Source: Erythrocercus mccallii (lineage: Eukaryota; Chordata; Aves; Passeriformes; Dicruridae). From it: DNA of 64,000 bases. Shown one piece after another: positions 37,701-50,500 of the stretch. The DNA lies in NCBI GenBank assembly GCA_013397435.1, contig VZRG01001585.1:1-64000 (forward strand), read 5' to 3'. A program made the translations under genes and the position numbers. The notes beneath the pieces were generated by a model. It searched no databases, was not told where the DNA came from, and saw only the letters and a program-made list of their open reading frames with translations. Within the stretch, counting starts at the first letter, position 1. Each line of letters begins with the position of its first letter.

Positions 37701-38516
37701 CTGGGAATATGCACACAGCACACAGGCTGTGTGTTGGGGGCTGCCTGTTTGCACCCTGTTCTGTCTGTGTGGCTGCTCTGCCAGAGCTGCTGCGTGGGCC
37801 TTTGATTGCTTTATCTCCTGAGGTTTGTCCTGTGTGACAACATCTCACACTCTTCTGTGTTTGGCCTCACAAGGGTCCTTGAAAGACCAGAAAGTCACAG
37901 CCACAGGTAAAATGTGCTGCTGCATCTTTCCTGCCACGCTGGCCTCAAAGCCAGTAGTCACATAATTTTTTCAGCCCTCACTGTTGCTGGCTTCAGAGGA
38001 GCCAGGTAAGCAGTTCATCAGGAGAGCTTTAGTGAAATGTGGCTTCAGGGTCTGTAGTATTGGCAACTTCTGAGTTAAATACCCGGTGTCAGCCATGCAA
38101 GTGTCTTGTGCAGGTATTTGCTGGAGGCTGGCAAAGCTATATCCCTCCATTTGCTGCCCTGGTGTTTAACCAGCTTATCTCTGAGCAGCTGGATTTAACC
38201 CTCTTATCCACCTCTGTGCCAGCCCTTCACACTCTCCTGCTCCTCTGTCCCAGCATGCTGGGAAAAGCCTGGAGGACTTCCGTGGGAATTGGGTGTTTGC
38301 ACTCCCTGGGATGATTACTTCTGTTATTTAAAAAGAAACAAAACAAACAAAAAAAAATGCACTAGCAAACTCGTGGATTGGTATAATTAAGCCGATTGAA
38401 GTGTTTAAGTAAATGTTTAATTAAAAAAAATATATATGTCTCACCGTGGTTCCTAAAATAATGAGCCAGTGACCTGCTTTATCCCTGACTTGGCTTACAA
38501 AGGGGAAGAAAATTAT
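28737..38516. other. Intron 1 segment, 9.8 kb, nothing coding
   Basis: No supported exon or RNA gene. A short CTG run (31,612-31,627), a T-rich stretch with a fortuitous acceptor-like TTTTGCAG at about 34,475 and scattered CpG patches near 35,000-35,110 are visible. A possible but very short CR1 scrap at about 33,930-33,965 was not counted. Confidence 0.5.
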
Positions 38517-38822
38517 CATGGAAGCATAGAATGTCCTGAGCTGGAAGGGACCCTTAAGGATCACAGAGTCCAACTCCAGCCCTGCACAGGGCATCCCAAG
38601 AATCACACCATGTGCCTGAGAGTGTTGTCCAAATGTTCCTTGGACTCTGTCAGGTTTGGTGCTGGGACCACTGCCCTGGGGAGCCTCCTCAATGCCCAGC
38701 CACCCTTTGGGGGAAAAACCTTTCCCTAATATTCAGGCTAAACCTTCCCTGACACAGCTTCATCTCATTCCCTCAGGTTCTATCACAGGTCACCACAAAG
38801 AAGAGATTGGTGCCTGCCCCAA
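38517..38822 (-). mobile_element. CR1 LINE fragment, antisense orientation
   Basis: Begins at the element's 3' end ('agcatagaatgtcctgagct', 'ggaagggacccttaaggatc') and runs through 'gagtccaactccagccctgc', 'ttccttggactctgtcagg', 'ctgccctggggagcctcctc' and 'aacctttccctaatattcag'. The 'tgtcctgag' start marks a different CR1 subfamily from the other copies in the window. Confidence 0.9.
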
Positions 38823-41800
38823 ATTTTAGATAAAAGTAGGGGAAAGCAGCTTCACCCTTTGAAAGATCAGCTCCTTGTCCTCTGTGGCAATGCTTGAGTT
38901 TGTTAGTTTAGGGAAGCAGAGAACTGCTCTCCAGGGGCAAGGCAGTTTGTCTTTCTCCCTTCCTGGTGTCTCTGGAGCAGAGCAGCCCTCCTCCTTGGAG
39001 CCAGTTTACAGCTCAGGAAGGTGGGATCTCATCTCCCTGCCCTTGCACGGTCCATAAGCCAGGAGGATGCTGGTGAGCCAGGAGCTGTGCCCTGGGGCTG
39101 GGAGGAGGCGAGGGACCACATCACACTGGAGATGGGGAAAGCCACGAGCACTTCATTCTGCAGAGCCAGTGCAGTGGGAATGGCAACCCCTCAGTGATGG
39201 GCGAAGTGAGTAGATGTGACGAGACACGTTTATTTATTTATCAAAACACTGATCAGTGCCGAGGGAAGAGGGTGTGTTTGGGGGAAGGGGCGAGGCAGGG
39301 CGGAGGTGCTGCGGTCATCGGGGACCACAAACACAGCTGCGTGTGCCTGTGTGCCCTGGTAACTTGAACTCCTTGCTGCTGGGAGTCCCTGCCTCAGACT
39401 GCTGCCGGAGATGCTGTGCTTGTGATTGAGATAATTGTAGTTTGAATGTTTCCAGCGGGGGAGTTCACAGGAGGCTGAGGCATTCCTAGAAGCCCTCCAT
39501 GGGTACCATCCTGGAGACTCAGTGTCTAAAGCGGGCCTTGGGTTGGTGCTGATTCTCAAAGCTGGGAGAAGACAAGGGAGCACAGGCAGTGATTTGGAGC
39601 TGTGGAATAGCATTTTGAGCTGTGATTAGCAAAAGAGGCGGTTTGGGAGCGGGGCTGCTGCTGGACCTGTGGTGGAAGGGCAGTGCCTGACCCTGGTTTG
39701 ACTGATGAGTGTGCAGGGGAGTGCTGCATGTGCATAAAAGCTGGGGAAATGTTTTGTGCTGGGAAATGGGAATGCTCCTCTTGCCTTTTCATCAAGAAGC
39801 TATAAAATGGCATCCAGCAGCTCTTCAGCCCATGCCTGGAAGCCAAAGCCAGGTGCATGCTATCCTGACCAAGGCTCGGGGACATCTGGATATTTATTTA
39901 TATTTGAGCTGCATTTGGCCACTGGAACAAACATTTGCAGAAAGTGGCCTTAGCCTTGGCTCAGCATCCTGCATGCAGACCACAGGTAGCCCTGAAGGGA
40001 GTTTGAGCTTGGTGAAAGCACATTAAGCCATCAGCAGCAACAGAAGATAAGATCAACAAGGTGCTGTGTTTGGGAGCCCCAAACTCCAGGAGAAATCACT
40101 TTCAAAGCAAACACTTCTAATGTAGCTTCACAGGGTTGGGACAGGACAATGCAGAAAAGATCCTAAGGCATCTGTGCCACGTCTCACCAGGGAGACAGTC
40201 CCACAGTGAGGAGACCCTGGAGGGGTGGCTGGGGCAGTATTTGGGAAGCTGTTGGGGGCAGCAGCCTCTGTGTCCCATCCCACCTGGTGGCCGCAGCCCT
40301 ATATAAGCCAACAAGCAGTGGATGGAGTTTCTGCGGCTGTGAAACTGATGGCAAGTGGTGTTTTTCCCTATTTGCTTGCAGAAATCATCCCTTGGCTCTG
40401 CCTGCTATGGGGCAGAGAGGTGGGGACCAGGTGAGATGTGACACAGATCTGCACTGGCCTCTGTGTTGCCTTCTGCCAGCCCCCTGAAGCCCTGTAAGAA
40501 ATGTCTGCTCTGAAAAACTGATTTCTGCTGGAATGTGGGACTGAAAGGACTGCAGTGCAACCTCTCACTGCCGAGGAGAGTCCTCGTTTTGTCTTGTCCC
40601 GTTGATCTGAATGAAGTAATTTATAAGGACATTTTCCATGAATCAATAAATCCATGCTTGCTGCTGTGCCTGGGAGGTTTAATTTGCTCTAGATACTGCA
40701 CGGAGTATCTCTGTCCTGAATTGCACTGCGAAGTTCTGCTCTTTGGGAGAGGATGAGGATACAGATGAATCCTCTGGGAACATGCTGCCAGCATCTGATG
40801 GTGCCTGATCCCTGTTCATTGTGCACCTCCTGGTGTGGCTAAAGAGTTCAGGCAGGGTGTGAGAGCAATAGTTTCCCCGTGTGTGGAATTTAAGGGTTTA
40901 GTCAATTGTGCCCAGCATTTCCTGATGTTACAGATCTTGGGGAAACTGAAGCCAATAAAACAAGGGAGGGGTGGGATCATTGCCTTTGAAGGAGACCAGG
41001 ATGAGGAAATCTGGGTTACGGGTAGGTTTTCCTTCCACATCTCTGAGTGATGCTTCCTCTCAAGAGGAATTGAAAAATTCCTGTTGCTCTGTACTGCCTC
41101 CCCTTCCGAAAGCTGCTTTTATGAGCCCCTTGGAAGCAATGCACATGTGTTTAAAAAGCCTGCCACTGGATCTGCCTGGAAAAAGAGAGTTCAGAAACAC
41201 AGCTCTGCTACACATAGAGAAGTCAAAGGTAACTGAGCCCAGTCCTGAGCTTATTTCCCTTGCTTTGCCTGAGCACTGTGGTCTGGTGAGGCTGGAACTG
41301 TGGTCATGGATGGATGGAGGAACTTTGCTTTCTGCTCTGCACTGGGGGTTTGTGGTTGTTCCTCACTTCATCTTGTGCACAGTGGGTGTTTTGAAAGCCT
41401 CTGAACTGGTGGGGCATGGACTGGGTGAACTGTCCCTGTGAGCACATCCTACTGGTGTGTGCCTGCCTGGCTGAGCCCCTAGGGACCCCTCCACTTCTCC
41501 AGAGCAGCTCCAAGATCATTTTATATCTCTTGGAGGTCAGAGCTCAAGCTGGAGAATCCAGAAACATTCCCAGAGCCAAAACACGCCGTGCCAAGGGGGT
41601 GTGTGCCTGGTCTCTGCTTCTCATTTCCTTCGTCGCTGTTAGAACAGTCGGGCTGCACATGGGGTTTCAGCAGGGTGTCCCCTCTTCTGTTTCTATATAT
41701 TAGGAAAGTCTGTGCATGTGTTTATATTTAAAAACAATATGTATATATTTCAACATGGCCGTTGGTGAGCTGTGCCCCTCAGGACTGGTCTGGTTCGATG

Positions 41801-44800
41801 AAGGAGGGATGTAGCTCACTGCTGCCTCCCTGTTGCACTGCCAGCTGTGTGATGGTCCTGCTGGTCCAGCCATTCTTGCACTTGGAAATAACAGGTGTTG
41901 GCAGGGATTGATCCCAAACCGGCTCAGACTGAGCTAGGAGGGCTCCCTTTGAAGTGAGCAGGCTTTGGAATAAGCCTGGCAGCACCAGTGGGGATGCTCC
42001 ATTGCTGTTATTTGTATCACAGCCTGGGCAGGCTTTTCCATGTGTGCTCATCCTGCATTTTCCATGCCCTCTTTCCCACATGCTTGCTGGTGTGTTGGAA
42101 TGAAACAGATGCAGCTTCTGGTGGCAGGGCTGGATGTTGGGCTTGTTGCCCACCCTCTGGGACAGCAAACACAAGGTCAAACAATGGCTGTGCCAACGGC
42201 AAAGTGGAGCAGCCATATAAAATTGTCATTTTAAATCACTGCCATAATGGTTTCTCCTCCCTTTCTTCCACCCCTTCCCCATGTTCTTTCTCATCACTGT
42301 CTTTCCCCACCCACAACCTGGGGGCTGCCCGGATCTCTTCAGGATTTATGTGGAAAGGGAAATGTTATGTACGTAATTAAACCGTTGTACTGCTGGATGG
42401 AAATGGGATTTGGTGCTTACCGCTGTGACTCTTTCTCATGCATGAGGGTGAACTGATTGATTACTGAGGTTTGAGATTAAATATTCCCCTGAGCTCCACT
42501 GGCATTTAGTGTGCTGGGGGGAGGGCAGAGGGAAGGGATGGAGGGAAATTATGGTTTTCCTCCAAAGCAAGGAGAGTACAGGAATGTCTGCTGAGCGCAT
42601 CCCCTTGTCTTGCTCTGCGACATTGGCTGTAACAGGCTCCTGGCACTGGTGTATTGGGCACCGATAAGGCAGGTGCCTTACTCCATATCCACGGTGGTGG
42701 CTGGGCTGCTGGTGGGCTTTGCAAGTCGCTCTCACTGCTGCGCTGAGCATCCCATTGCATCCTGCCCAGTCCTCGAGAACTCAGCTGCATCCCCACCTGC
42801 CCACACCTCATTCCTGGCTCAGATCCCTCCCAGCCTGCCAGTGGGGCAGACCTGCCGTTCCCGCCTTTCTCTTTAGGAGTGCACCTCACTTGTTTATTTT
42901 CCTTAATTTCTTTTAATCCGAAAACCCCTCTGCGTTTGGTTTCGATCGGCAGGGAGGAGGAACCCCCACGCGCCGCTCCTCGAGTGCGTGGTGGGTTGGA
43001 GGTGCCGCCTTCGCCCCTGCTTCCCTTGAAGTCTAATTTTAGCTGGAGGCGACGGGATCCCTCCAGGGTATGGCACAGATTTCCTATCAGCTGCCTAGAC
43101 TTTAAGGAACAACACACACAAACAAAAACAACACAGAAGCACTTAAAGTTTATTTGGGTGAATTCTTTCAAAAAATGGGTGTGACTTATTTTTCTTTACG
43201 AGCAGCCCCTGCGCAGCACACTGGCTTTGTTCTATTGCAGTCGGGTATTTCAGGTCTTCCAAGATTTAATCAGAATAATTAGTTACTGTCTGTTTGTACC
43301 TTCTGTTTCTGTTGCAGGGTTACCAAAGGGCGTATTTATCTTCCAGAGGGCTGCCTAAGTGTCGCTCAGTCATTAAAGCATCCCATTTCCTCCAAGTTAT
43401 CTGTCATGAGGCTTATGTAAGTAAACAAATAAATACATAAATGAAAGCAGGGAGGGTGGGGATGATGTTGGTGGATTCAGCTTGGGGGGGTTTATACGGA
43501 TTTTTCCTGATTGTCACGGGTTTAATTGTGAGTTGCCTGTGGTTCCCAGCCCGTCATGCGGTGATCAGAGGACTGAGTGTTTGGATTGGCGCTGAAAGAC
43601 CCAGCCAGTTTAATGAGGCTGCTCTCAGCCAAGCCTTCACCCCACTAAACTGGCAAGAGCTCCCTGTCATTTCAGGAGCAGGGGGGAGAAAAAAAGGCCT
43701 TAAAGGAATGAAAGGATTTTGCTTTCACTTGTACAGCTACAGCTTTGACTCCTTAGCCCAGTAGTATCCCTTATAAAAATCACAGCTCTGTCTGGAAATA
43801 AATTACCACTGTAAGTTTGGCAGGATTGGGAATTAGCTGTTTTTCAGCCTGTTATTTGCATGTTTGGTTTGGGAAGGGGGACTGTTAATGCACAGAGTTC
43901 CCATCTCTGACACAGGAGATGAGAAAGTCACGGGAAGTCGCTGCAGAGGAGGGTGGGATGGCTGGGAAACCTTGCAGGGAGAGCAGTGAGGTGCTGAACC
44001 CAGCCCTGGTTTGTGCCTGGCACCTGTGAACTGTGTGGTGTTTTCCCTTCAGTGTTTGTCACCAAGACCAGATGAGTGGCCCTGTTCTGATGGCACTGTG
44101 GGGCTGAACAATTTGCTTTTTCCCCCTGGGTTTCTCTCTCTTCCTGAGCGGTTGTGGTAGGGGTTGAGTTCTGAGGTGCTGGCTTGTCAGCTGCCTTTTG
44201 CTGCCTCATTTATCATGTCCAGTGTTCAAACCCTGGGAGTGAGAATTTGGAGTGCATGCTGCTTCCCTGATGGGTTTAGATACTTCAAATCCAGAAGCAG
44301 CCTTTCCCATCAGTTTCTCTGCTTTCCTGTGTGAGAGGGAGCATAAATTTTTGAGGTTAGTAGTTTTGTGTTAGCCCTTTGTGGGGATAGAGATGTGCAG
44401 CTGGGCTTTGTTCTCCTTCCCTGGGAGAAGCTCTTGAAAGGGAAGGGGCCTGGAAGGGACAAGATGGGACCAAAGGGATCTGCAGGGCTTTAGTGGCTTC
44501 AGGGAGAATTGCTTGTGTGAAGGTTGAGGTCAAAGTCCATCTTCTCTCTGCGTTTGTTGGGAAGAGTCAAGTCGAGCCACAGTGATGGGGCACATGTTGG
44601 ACTCTGCTGTGGCAGAGCTGAAGCTGGGCATGATCCCCACATCCTGTCCCAGCTCCAGAGTAACAATTTGGAGAGATGCTGGCAAATCCTCTGTCCCCTC
44701 TGGGACGGATGTGGTGGCTGTCACAGCCAGTATTGCGTTGTTGCTGGTGACCTTTGCTCTTTCTGCTCTGGTGTGCTTGGAGGTGGGAAAAGTCCTGTTT

Positions 44801-47027
44801 GATGGAAATATTCTTAAGAAAGCCTGTCAACCTGATTTTTTCCTTGATGTTTGCCCAGCTGGAAAGCTGGTGGTGGTTCAGACAACACCTCCCAAAGCAC
44901 TGGGAATGTGTGATGTGCAGCACAGCCATTGCTCCTGCCTGGCATGGTCCCTCCAGCCACAGTGAGGGATGCTGGAGGGGGTGGCAGGTCTCTAACCCCC
45001 ATCCTACTCGTGTGTGCCTGCCTGCTTCACTCAGCCTTTCACAGATCTGCTTGGATGGGCAGAGGGAGAGGTGGGGAGGAGGAGCAGAGCTGCTGGGAGT
45101 GGAGGAGAGTGAAAGCACAGAGGAGAAGCGAGAGGACAGAGTGGTGGAGAGGATGCTGGGAAGGAAAGGAGATGATGTGGCTCATTTACCTGGTGCTCTA
45201 GAAGTTGCTTAGTTAAATTAAGTGCTCACTGGGGAGCCTCATTTGGCTTTTAAATAGCTTTGCAGCATGTGAATGCTCTGTGTTGCTCTCTTCTTTCTGC
45301 AGTGTGAGCCACCTCCTGTCCCCATCTCTCTTTGAAGGATATCCCCGTTAAAAGTCGACCATAGAGCGTGGGAGGGGAAGCTTGGTGGTCACTTGCTTTC
45401 AAAAAGCCCTTCAAAGTTCTCTCCAAGCTGCTCATCATTCCAGACCATCCATCCTTTGTTTTTTTTCCAGTCTGGACACTGTGAGCTTTGGTGGTTGGGA
45501 CTGACCACAGGTCCCCTCTCCCGCAGAGGCCATGGTGTGCCAGGAGCTCTGGTGTTGTTCATCACACAGCACCAGCTGGTCTGGGATGAGCTGGCTTGTC
45601 TTCCACCACCTCTCCTTGAGCATCCCACTTAAAGCAGAGGATGAGCCCTTTTGGATTTCCTGTTCTTTTGCAGGACTGTGTATTTCTTCTTTCCTTTCTA
45701 CCAACCAAAAAACTGCTCCAAGAGACTGGAGAATGATTTTGAGTACCTTATTTCCCTGGTTGTTTCTTGGTGCAGAGCTGGATGCTATTTGTGCACTTGG
45801 TCATCCTGCTACCTGGTAAAGAAAATTCATAGTGCTTAGCTGTATTTAATTGCTGTAGAAAATGGAAGTATCTCCAACTGTTTCCTTTTCTTTGTCTCCA
45901 GAGTAACACAGTCAGTGACACAGGGTGCCAAAGGCACACACAAATCCTGAGGATGGGGATGCAAACAGTGCTTGGTTTCCAAAAAACTCTGTCGTACTCA
46001 AGGATGGGGAATATTCCCCACATCATTGCCACCTTGGGGGGTTTAGCTGTGTCCCCCCGTGCAAGCAGATCGTGGCCACCAGGTGCCACTGAGATGTCCC
46101 CAGACATGGAGCTCCCTCCCTGCTCTGGTCCTCCACCATGTGCCTACCAGCCACTTCCAGACATGGTGAGGGAAGGTTTGGGAGGAGCACCCCGTTTTCC
46201 TCATAAAACTCCAAACAAGAGGCTTGGCCTGGTTTAGATTTTAAAAATAACTTGCACATTTGGAAGCTAAAGTTTCAGAAGGGCTCCACGCGGGATAATG
46301 GCTTTGATCGTGACAGTCCGAGATCAAGGGAGGGCTTTTTAGGTTTGCTGCATCAGCTGGAAAATATATTGTAGTGTCTAGACTTTATCATCCTCAAGAA
46401 AGGCTTTTTTTTTTCCTCCTACTCTACAAAAGGTCTAATCTAAAGCCCATGTACAGTTGAAAGGAGGGGCTTTGATTGTGTCCATGTTGAAGGAGGTGGA
46501 GATGAGTTTGGACTTCGAGGGACTCAGACCCTGCTTTACAGGTGCTGCTGTTTCTGATGGGGCTGTTGACATGGATGGAAGTTGTGTCAGCAGTGGGATG
46601 ACGATGAGGATGGGGACCAGCTGTGTGCCAGTCCCCGCTCCCCAGAGTGGTCAGTTCCTGCAGCTGAGCACTGCCGAGACCTCAGTGCTCATCCTTTGGC
46701 TGCTGTGCTTGTGGTTAGCTGCTCAGACCAGAATCTCCTACAACTGTCTCAGTTTTCTCTGTGTAATAACCGTAAATATCCACGTTTGATGGTGTGTGGA
46801 CAGAACTTCAACATTTTTAGCTTGAGTGTAGAAAATGTACCGTTTTCTCTCCTTACCATTCCATAAGTGGGTTTTAAACTTTCATTATTTTACTGAATTT
46901 TTTTTTTCTTTTTTTGTAATTTTTTTTTTGTAATGCCAAAAGAGAGGCAGGGTAGGATCTTCCTAAGTTGCTTGGAATAAACTGAAAAGCCTGTAGAGAA
47001 GGTGAGGACATCTAGCCACATGTGTTT
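38823..47027. other. Intron 1 segment, 8.2 kb, nothing coding
   Basis: No supported exon or RNA gene. It includes a small CpG cluster at about 42,930-43,070, an AT-rich patch at about 41,690-41,760 and a T-rich run at 46,893-46,932. Open frames are short and without domains. Confidence 0.5.
42930..43070. promoter_or_regulatory. Small CpG cluster inside intron 1
   Basis: CpGs are concentrated at 'tttcgatcgg', 'cccacgcgccgctcctcgag', 'tgccgccttcgcccc' and 'aggcgacggg', against a CpG-poor background. It could be a minor internal promoter or enhancer. No TATA box or donor was convincingly seen. Function is inference. Confidence 0.25.
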
Positions 47028-47526
47028 ATAGAATCATTAAAGTTGGAAAAGTCCTCCAAGATCATTGAGTCCAATCTTTGTTCAAACACCACCTTGTCAA
47101 CCAAAGCATAGCCCTGGATGCCTCACACAGTTGTTTCTTGAACACCTCCAGGGATGGTGACTCCATCACCACCCCAGGCACTCTGTCCCAATGCTTAACA
47201 ACCCTTTCAGTGAAGAAATTCTTCCTGATGTCCAACCTGAACCTCTCCTGACATAGCTTGAGGCCACGTCCTCTTATCCTGTCCCTTGTTCTCTGGGAGC
47301 AGAGCCTGAGCCCCACTTGGAGTTGTAGATTGAGAAGGTCCCCACTGAGCCTCCTCTTCTCCAGGCTGAGCCCCCACAGCTGTTCCTCATCAGTCTTGTT
47401 CTCCAGACCCCTCTGCAGCTCCCTTCCCTTCTCTGGACACCCTAATGTCCTTCTTGTCGTGAGGAGCCCAGAACTGGACACAGCACTTGAGGTGTGGCCT
47501 CACCAGAGCTCAGCACAGAGGGACTG
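47028..47526 (-). mobile_element. CR1 LINE fragment, antisense orientation, about 0.5 kb
   Basis: The largest continuous and best-preserved CR1 here. It begins 'agaatcattaaagttggaaa' and runs through 'ttgaacacctccagggatgg', 'cagtgaagaaattcttcctg', 'gcttgaggccacgtcctctt', 'agcctcctcttctccaggct' and 'tcttgtcgtgaggagcccag' to 'ggtgtggcctcaccagagct'. The antisense 139-residue frame across it is CR1 3' sequence, not a host gene. Confidence 0.95.
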
Positions 47527-50500
47527 ACCCTTCCTGAAAGCCCACCTAGCAATCAAGCTCCTCTGTCATTGGAATATGCCCTGTGGAGGAAGCAGAGGCA
47601 GTTTTTCTTTGTAACACTGTTTTGTGTGCAGGGCTCTGGGGTGTGTTTTGGCAGGTGTGTCATTGGCAAAGTCACCACCAGCCATCTCCTTGGTGTCTCT
47701 GCTGCAACACACCATGATGCCACAGTGCCCAAGGCTTTGGAGGGGTTGCAGCCTGGTTATGAAAGCTTCATCTGGAAGCCTTGAGAAACATTTGGAAATG
47801 TTTTGGAAAACATTTGGATCGAGGATGCCGTAGCTCTGCGCTTAGTTGTTTTACTTTGCTTTGTCCTTGAGCAAGAAAACTGCTGTTTGGTTTCTGGTTT
47901 TTTATTTTCTTTCCATCAATTAGTCTTTAGGCAAACTTTTTTCCAGGGATAAATCAGAGCAAATGCCAGTATGAAAATAGTTTGTGGTGTAAAATGGTAC
48001 TAAAATTGTGCTGGAAGGGATCTTGAGAGCTTACCTTGTCCCCAAGGATAGTTGAATACACTCATTGGTCTGGAGAGTTGTTTTGTCATAAATTATCTCA
48101 GGAGCAGAGGCAAAAATCTACCAAATAACACTGTCAGCCTTCCTCAGTTTATTCAAATCATTTGCTGAATAAGTGATGAAAATTAGTGCTGGGTTTGTTC
48201 CCAGAGCTATTCGAAGTAATATTCCACAGTTGCCTTTTCCACCTTGGCATTTGCCAATATACTGAAGGCTTTATGGATGGATTGCAGTTACCCACAGTCT
48301 GTGTTTGACATGGAGCCATCCCTGTTTGGCCCCATTTCTGAGACAACCAGGCCCCAGAAGTCCCACTGGGGTGAAGAGCAGGTTTTTCTTTGTTTCTTGT
48401 GAATTAGTTGTGACTTTTCAGTTTTCCAGGTGGTCACCAGCGCTGTGGAAATCCACAGCAGCCTCTTCCCTTGACATCTGCAGGTTTAGATAAAGTTGTG
48501 AGATCCTGGGCAAGGATCGCTAGAAATCCTCATCTGCTTTGAGATTGAGCCAAGTGATGACTTTCAGTTAATTTCTCCTGCATCTTCCTCTGTCCCAGCT
48601 TTTTTTCTTGAACGATGAATCAAAAATAAACATACCCAAGAGCCCTACTTTAATTCCCCCATCTTTTTAAAGGTGCTGCAGAACTCCATGAGGTTTTTTA
48701 CCTTGCTTACAGCTCCCCACCTCAGCGATGGAAGGTTGTGAAAGAGGTTCACCTGGAGGCAGCTGGATGCCAGCTTGTTCTCCAGCCAGCATTGCGCTGC
48801 TGTTGGAATCCGCACAGCCCAGATGGTGACTGGTTTTCCTTCATCTGGTCCTTCTCCCAACCAGTTTACAGTAGGTGATAGGGGAATTCATCCATCTTTG
48901 GCTCTGGGGAGGGCTTGGCGAGCCCCCCCCCCGGCCCATCTGCACATTTAAAGTGAAGATGACTGGCATCAGCGTTATTGTTTGGCCAAACGTATGCGGG
49001 GATATCACAGCTTAGATTTGTTACAGATGGGTTTCTGGATATAGTCTAAGGCATTCTGCCAGCCAATTTTATATCTGTGTAAAAGTGATTGGCATCTCTA
49101 TAAATAAAGCTGCTGTGGGATTATAAATCTAAATATACTTATTCATTAAATTATTTTTACACTTCCACTGGGTTGTCATCCTGGCTTATCATAAGCAAAC
49201 CATGCTCTCTGCCTGTGTGTTATCCACAGCTCCAGCAATGCAGCTTCTGAGGCTTGGAAATATTTTTTCACTTGTGTCTGAGCTATCCATGAGTCTCTGT
49301 GCCATGATTTCTTCACTTGGACTTCCTCACAGTCATAACTGGGAATGACCCTTTCCTGGAGCCTGCTGTAGAAGTGGCAGTAGCTGTGAATACAGGAATG
49401 TGAGTTTTTCTTTTTTTGGTTCACAAGCATGACTTTGCTGGAGTATTTATTTGTTAGCTGTGACCTGGTAAATATTATTTGCATGGCTCCTTTGGTGCTG
49501 GGAAAGGCTCCTTCATAAGCTTCTCCATCCATGTCCTCAGGCAGGGAGTCTCGCAGAGTTTCTTGCTTCTGTGCCGCAGGCTGGGCTGCATGGAAACAGG
49601 GGTCTTTCCAGCTGGTTTAACCATCCCTGCTGGTTGTTTTGGCTACAGGAGCAAGGAAAGAAGTCCCCCAGACCATTCCAGGTGCAGCTGTGAGCTGGGG
49701 AGGTGCTGGAGGGAGAGCCGGGGCAGGCACCAGCACAGCCAGGCAGCGATGCAGGCACTGGTAAATCTGGCTTGGTCTTTGAACAGGCTGATGAGAACAC
49801 TGAGGGCTGCAGCCTCTGGTTTCTCTCAGTTTTTGTTTTTTTTTCCCTTCTCCTTTCAAAGCATTTGATTATTAATTCAGTAAATGATGAAGCATAGAGA
49901 AACATGTGCCTAAGCAGTAGAATATCAGCTGCCTCACTCTCCTCAGTAATAACATGCATTGTTGAAAGTTAACCCATGATTTTAGTTTGATTTCCTAATG
50001 AAGGGAAGCTTTAAAGTGTTTCTGTCCATCTGCTCCTCCTCCCATCACTGACAATTCACTAAGTCCATTGCCTGGTTTTGTCCTTTATTTCAGATTGGTT
50101 TTTCCTCTCAAATCTGTGGAGCTGCTGCAATTTATTGTCAAAACAGCCATCAAGTTAGAAGGGTGTAGTGGAGGTTTTTTATTAAGGGATGCAATGAAAC
50201 CTCAGCCTGTACTAGACACCAGGGAATACACTTAAATGTTATGAACATCCAAGCCATAAAGAGTGCTTTAGTTGGATTTGCCACGTTATCAGACAGCAGG
50301 GGGCCCACGCTGCAGGTCTCTGTGCAGACGTGTAGGTGTTGCCAGGGGGACGCTCACCTCAGTGAATTCTCTGATGTCTAATAAATGTAAGTTCATCCTG
50401 CAGCCTCACTCTAAAAATGGCTTATGTTGCTGAGATTCAGAGGAGGAAATCTTTGCATTCGTGTTGGTGTTCTAGTGCTGCTCACCCCACCAAATCTAGT

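Noticed and set aside
47062..47481. A 139-residue antisense frame
   Set aside because: It is the CR1 3' region; similar frames occur wherever this repeat is inserted.
48005..48055. 'Tggaagggatcttgagagctt' as an antisense CR1 scrap
   Set aside because: About 30 bp of weak similarity without the rest of the element. Left unannotated until a profile search is done.
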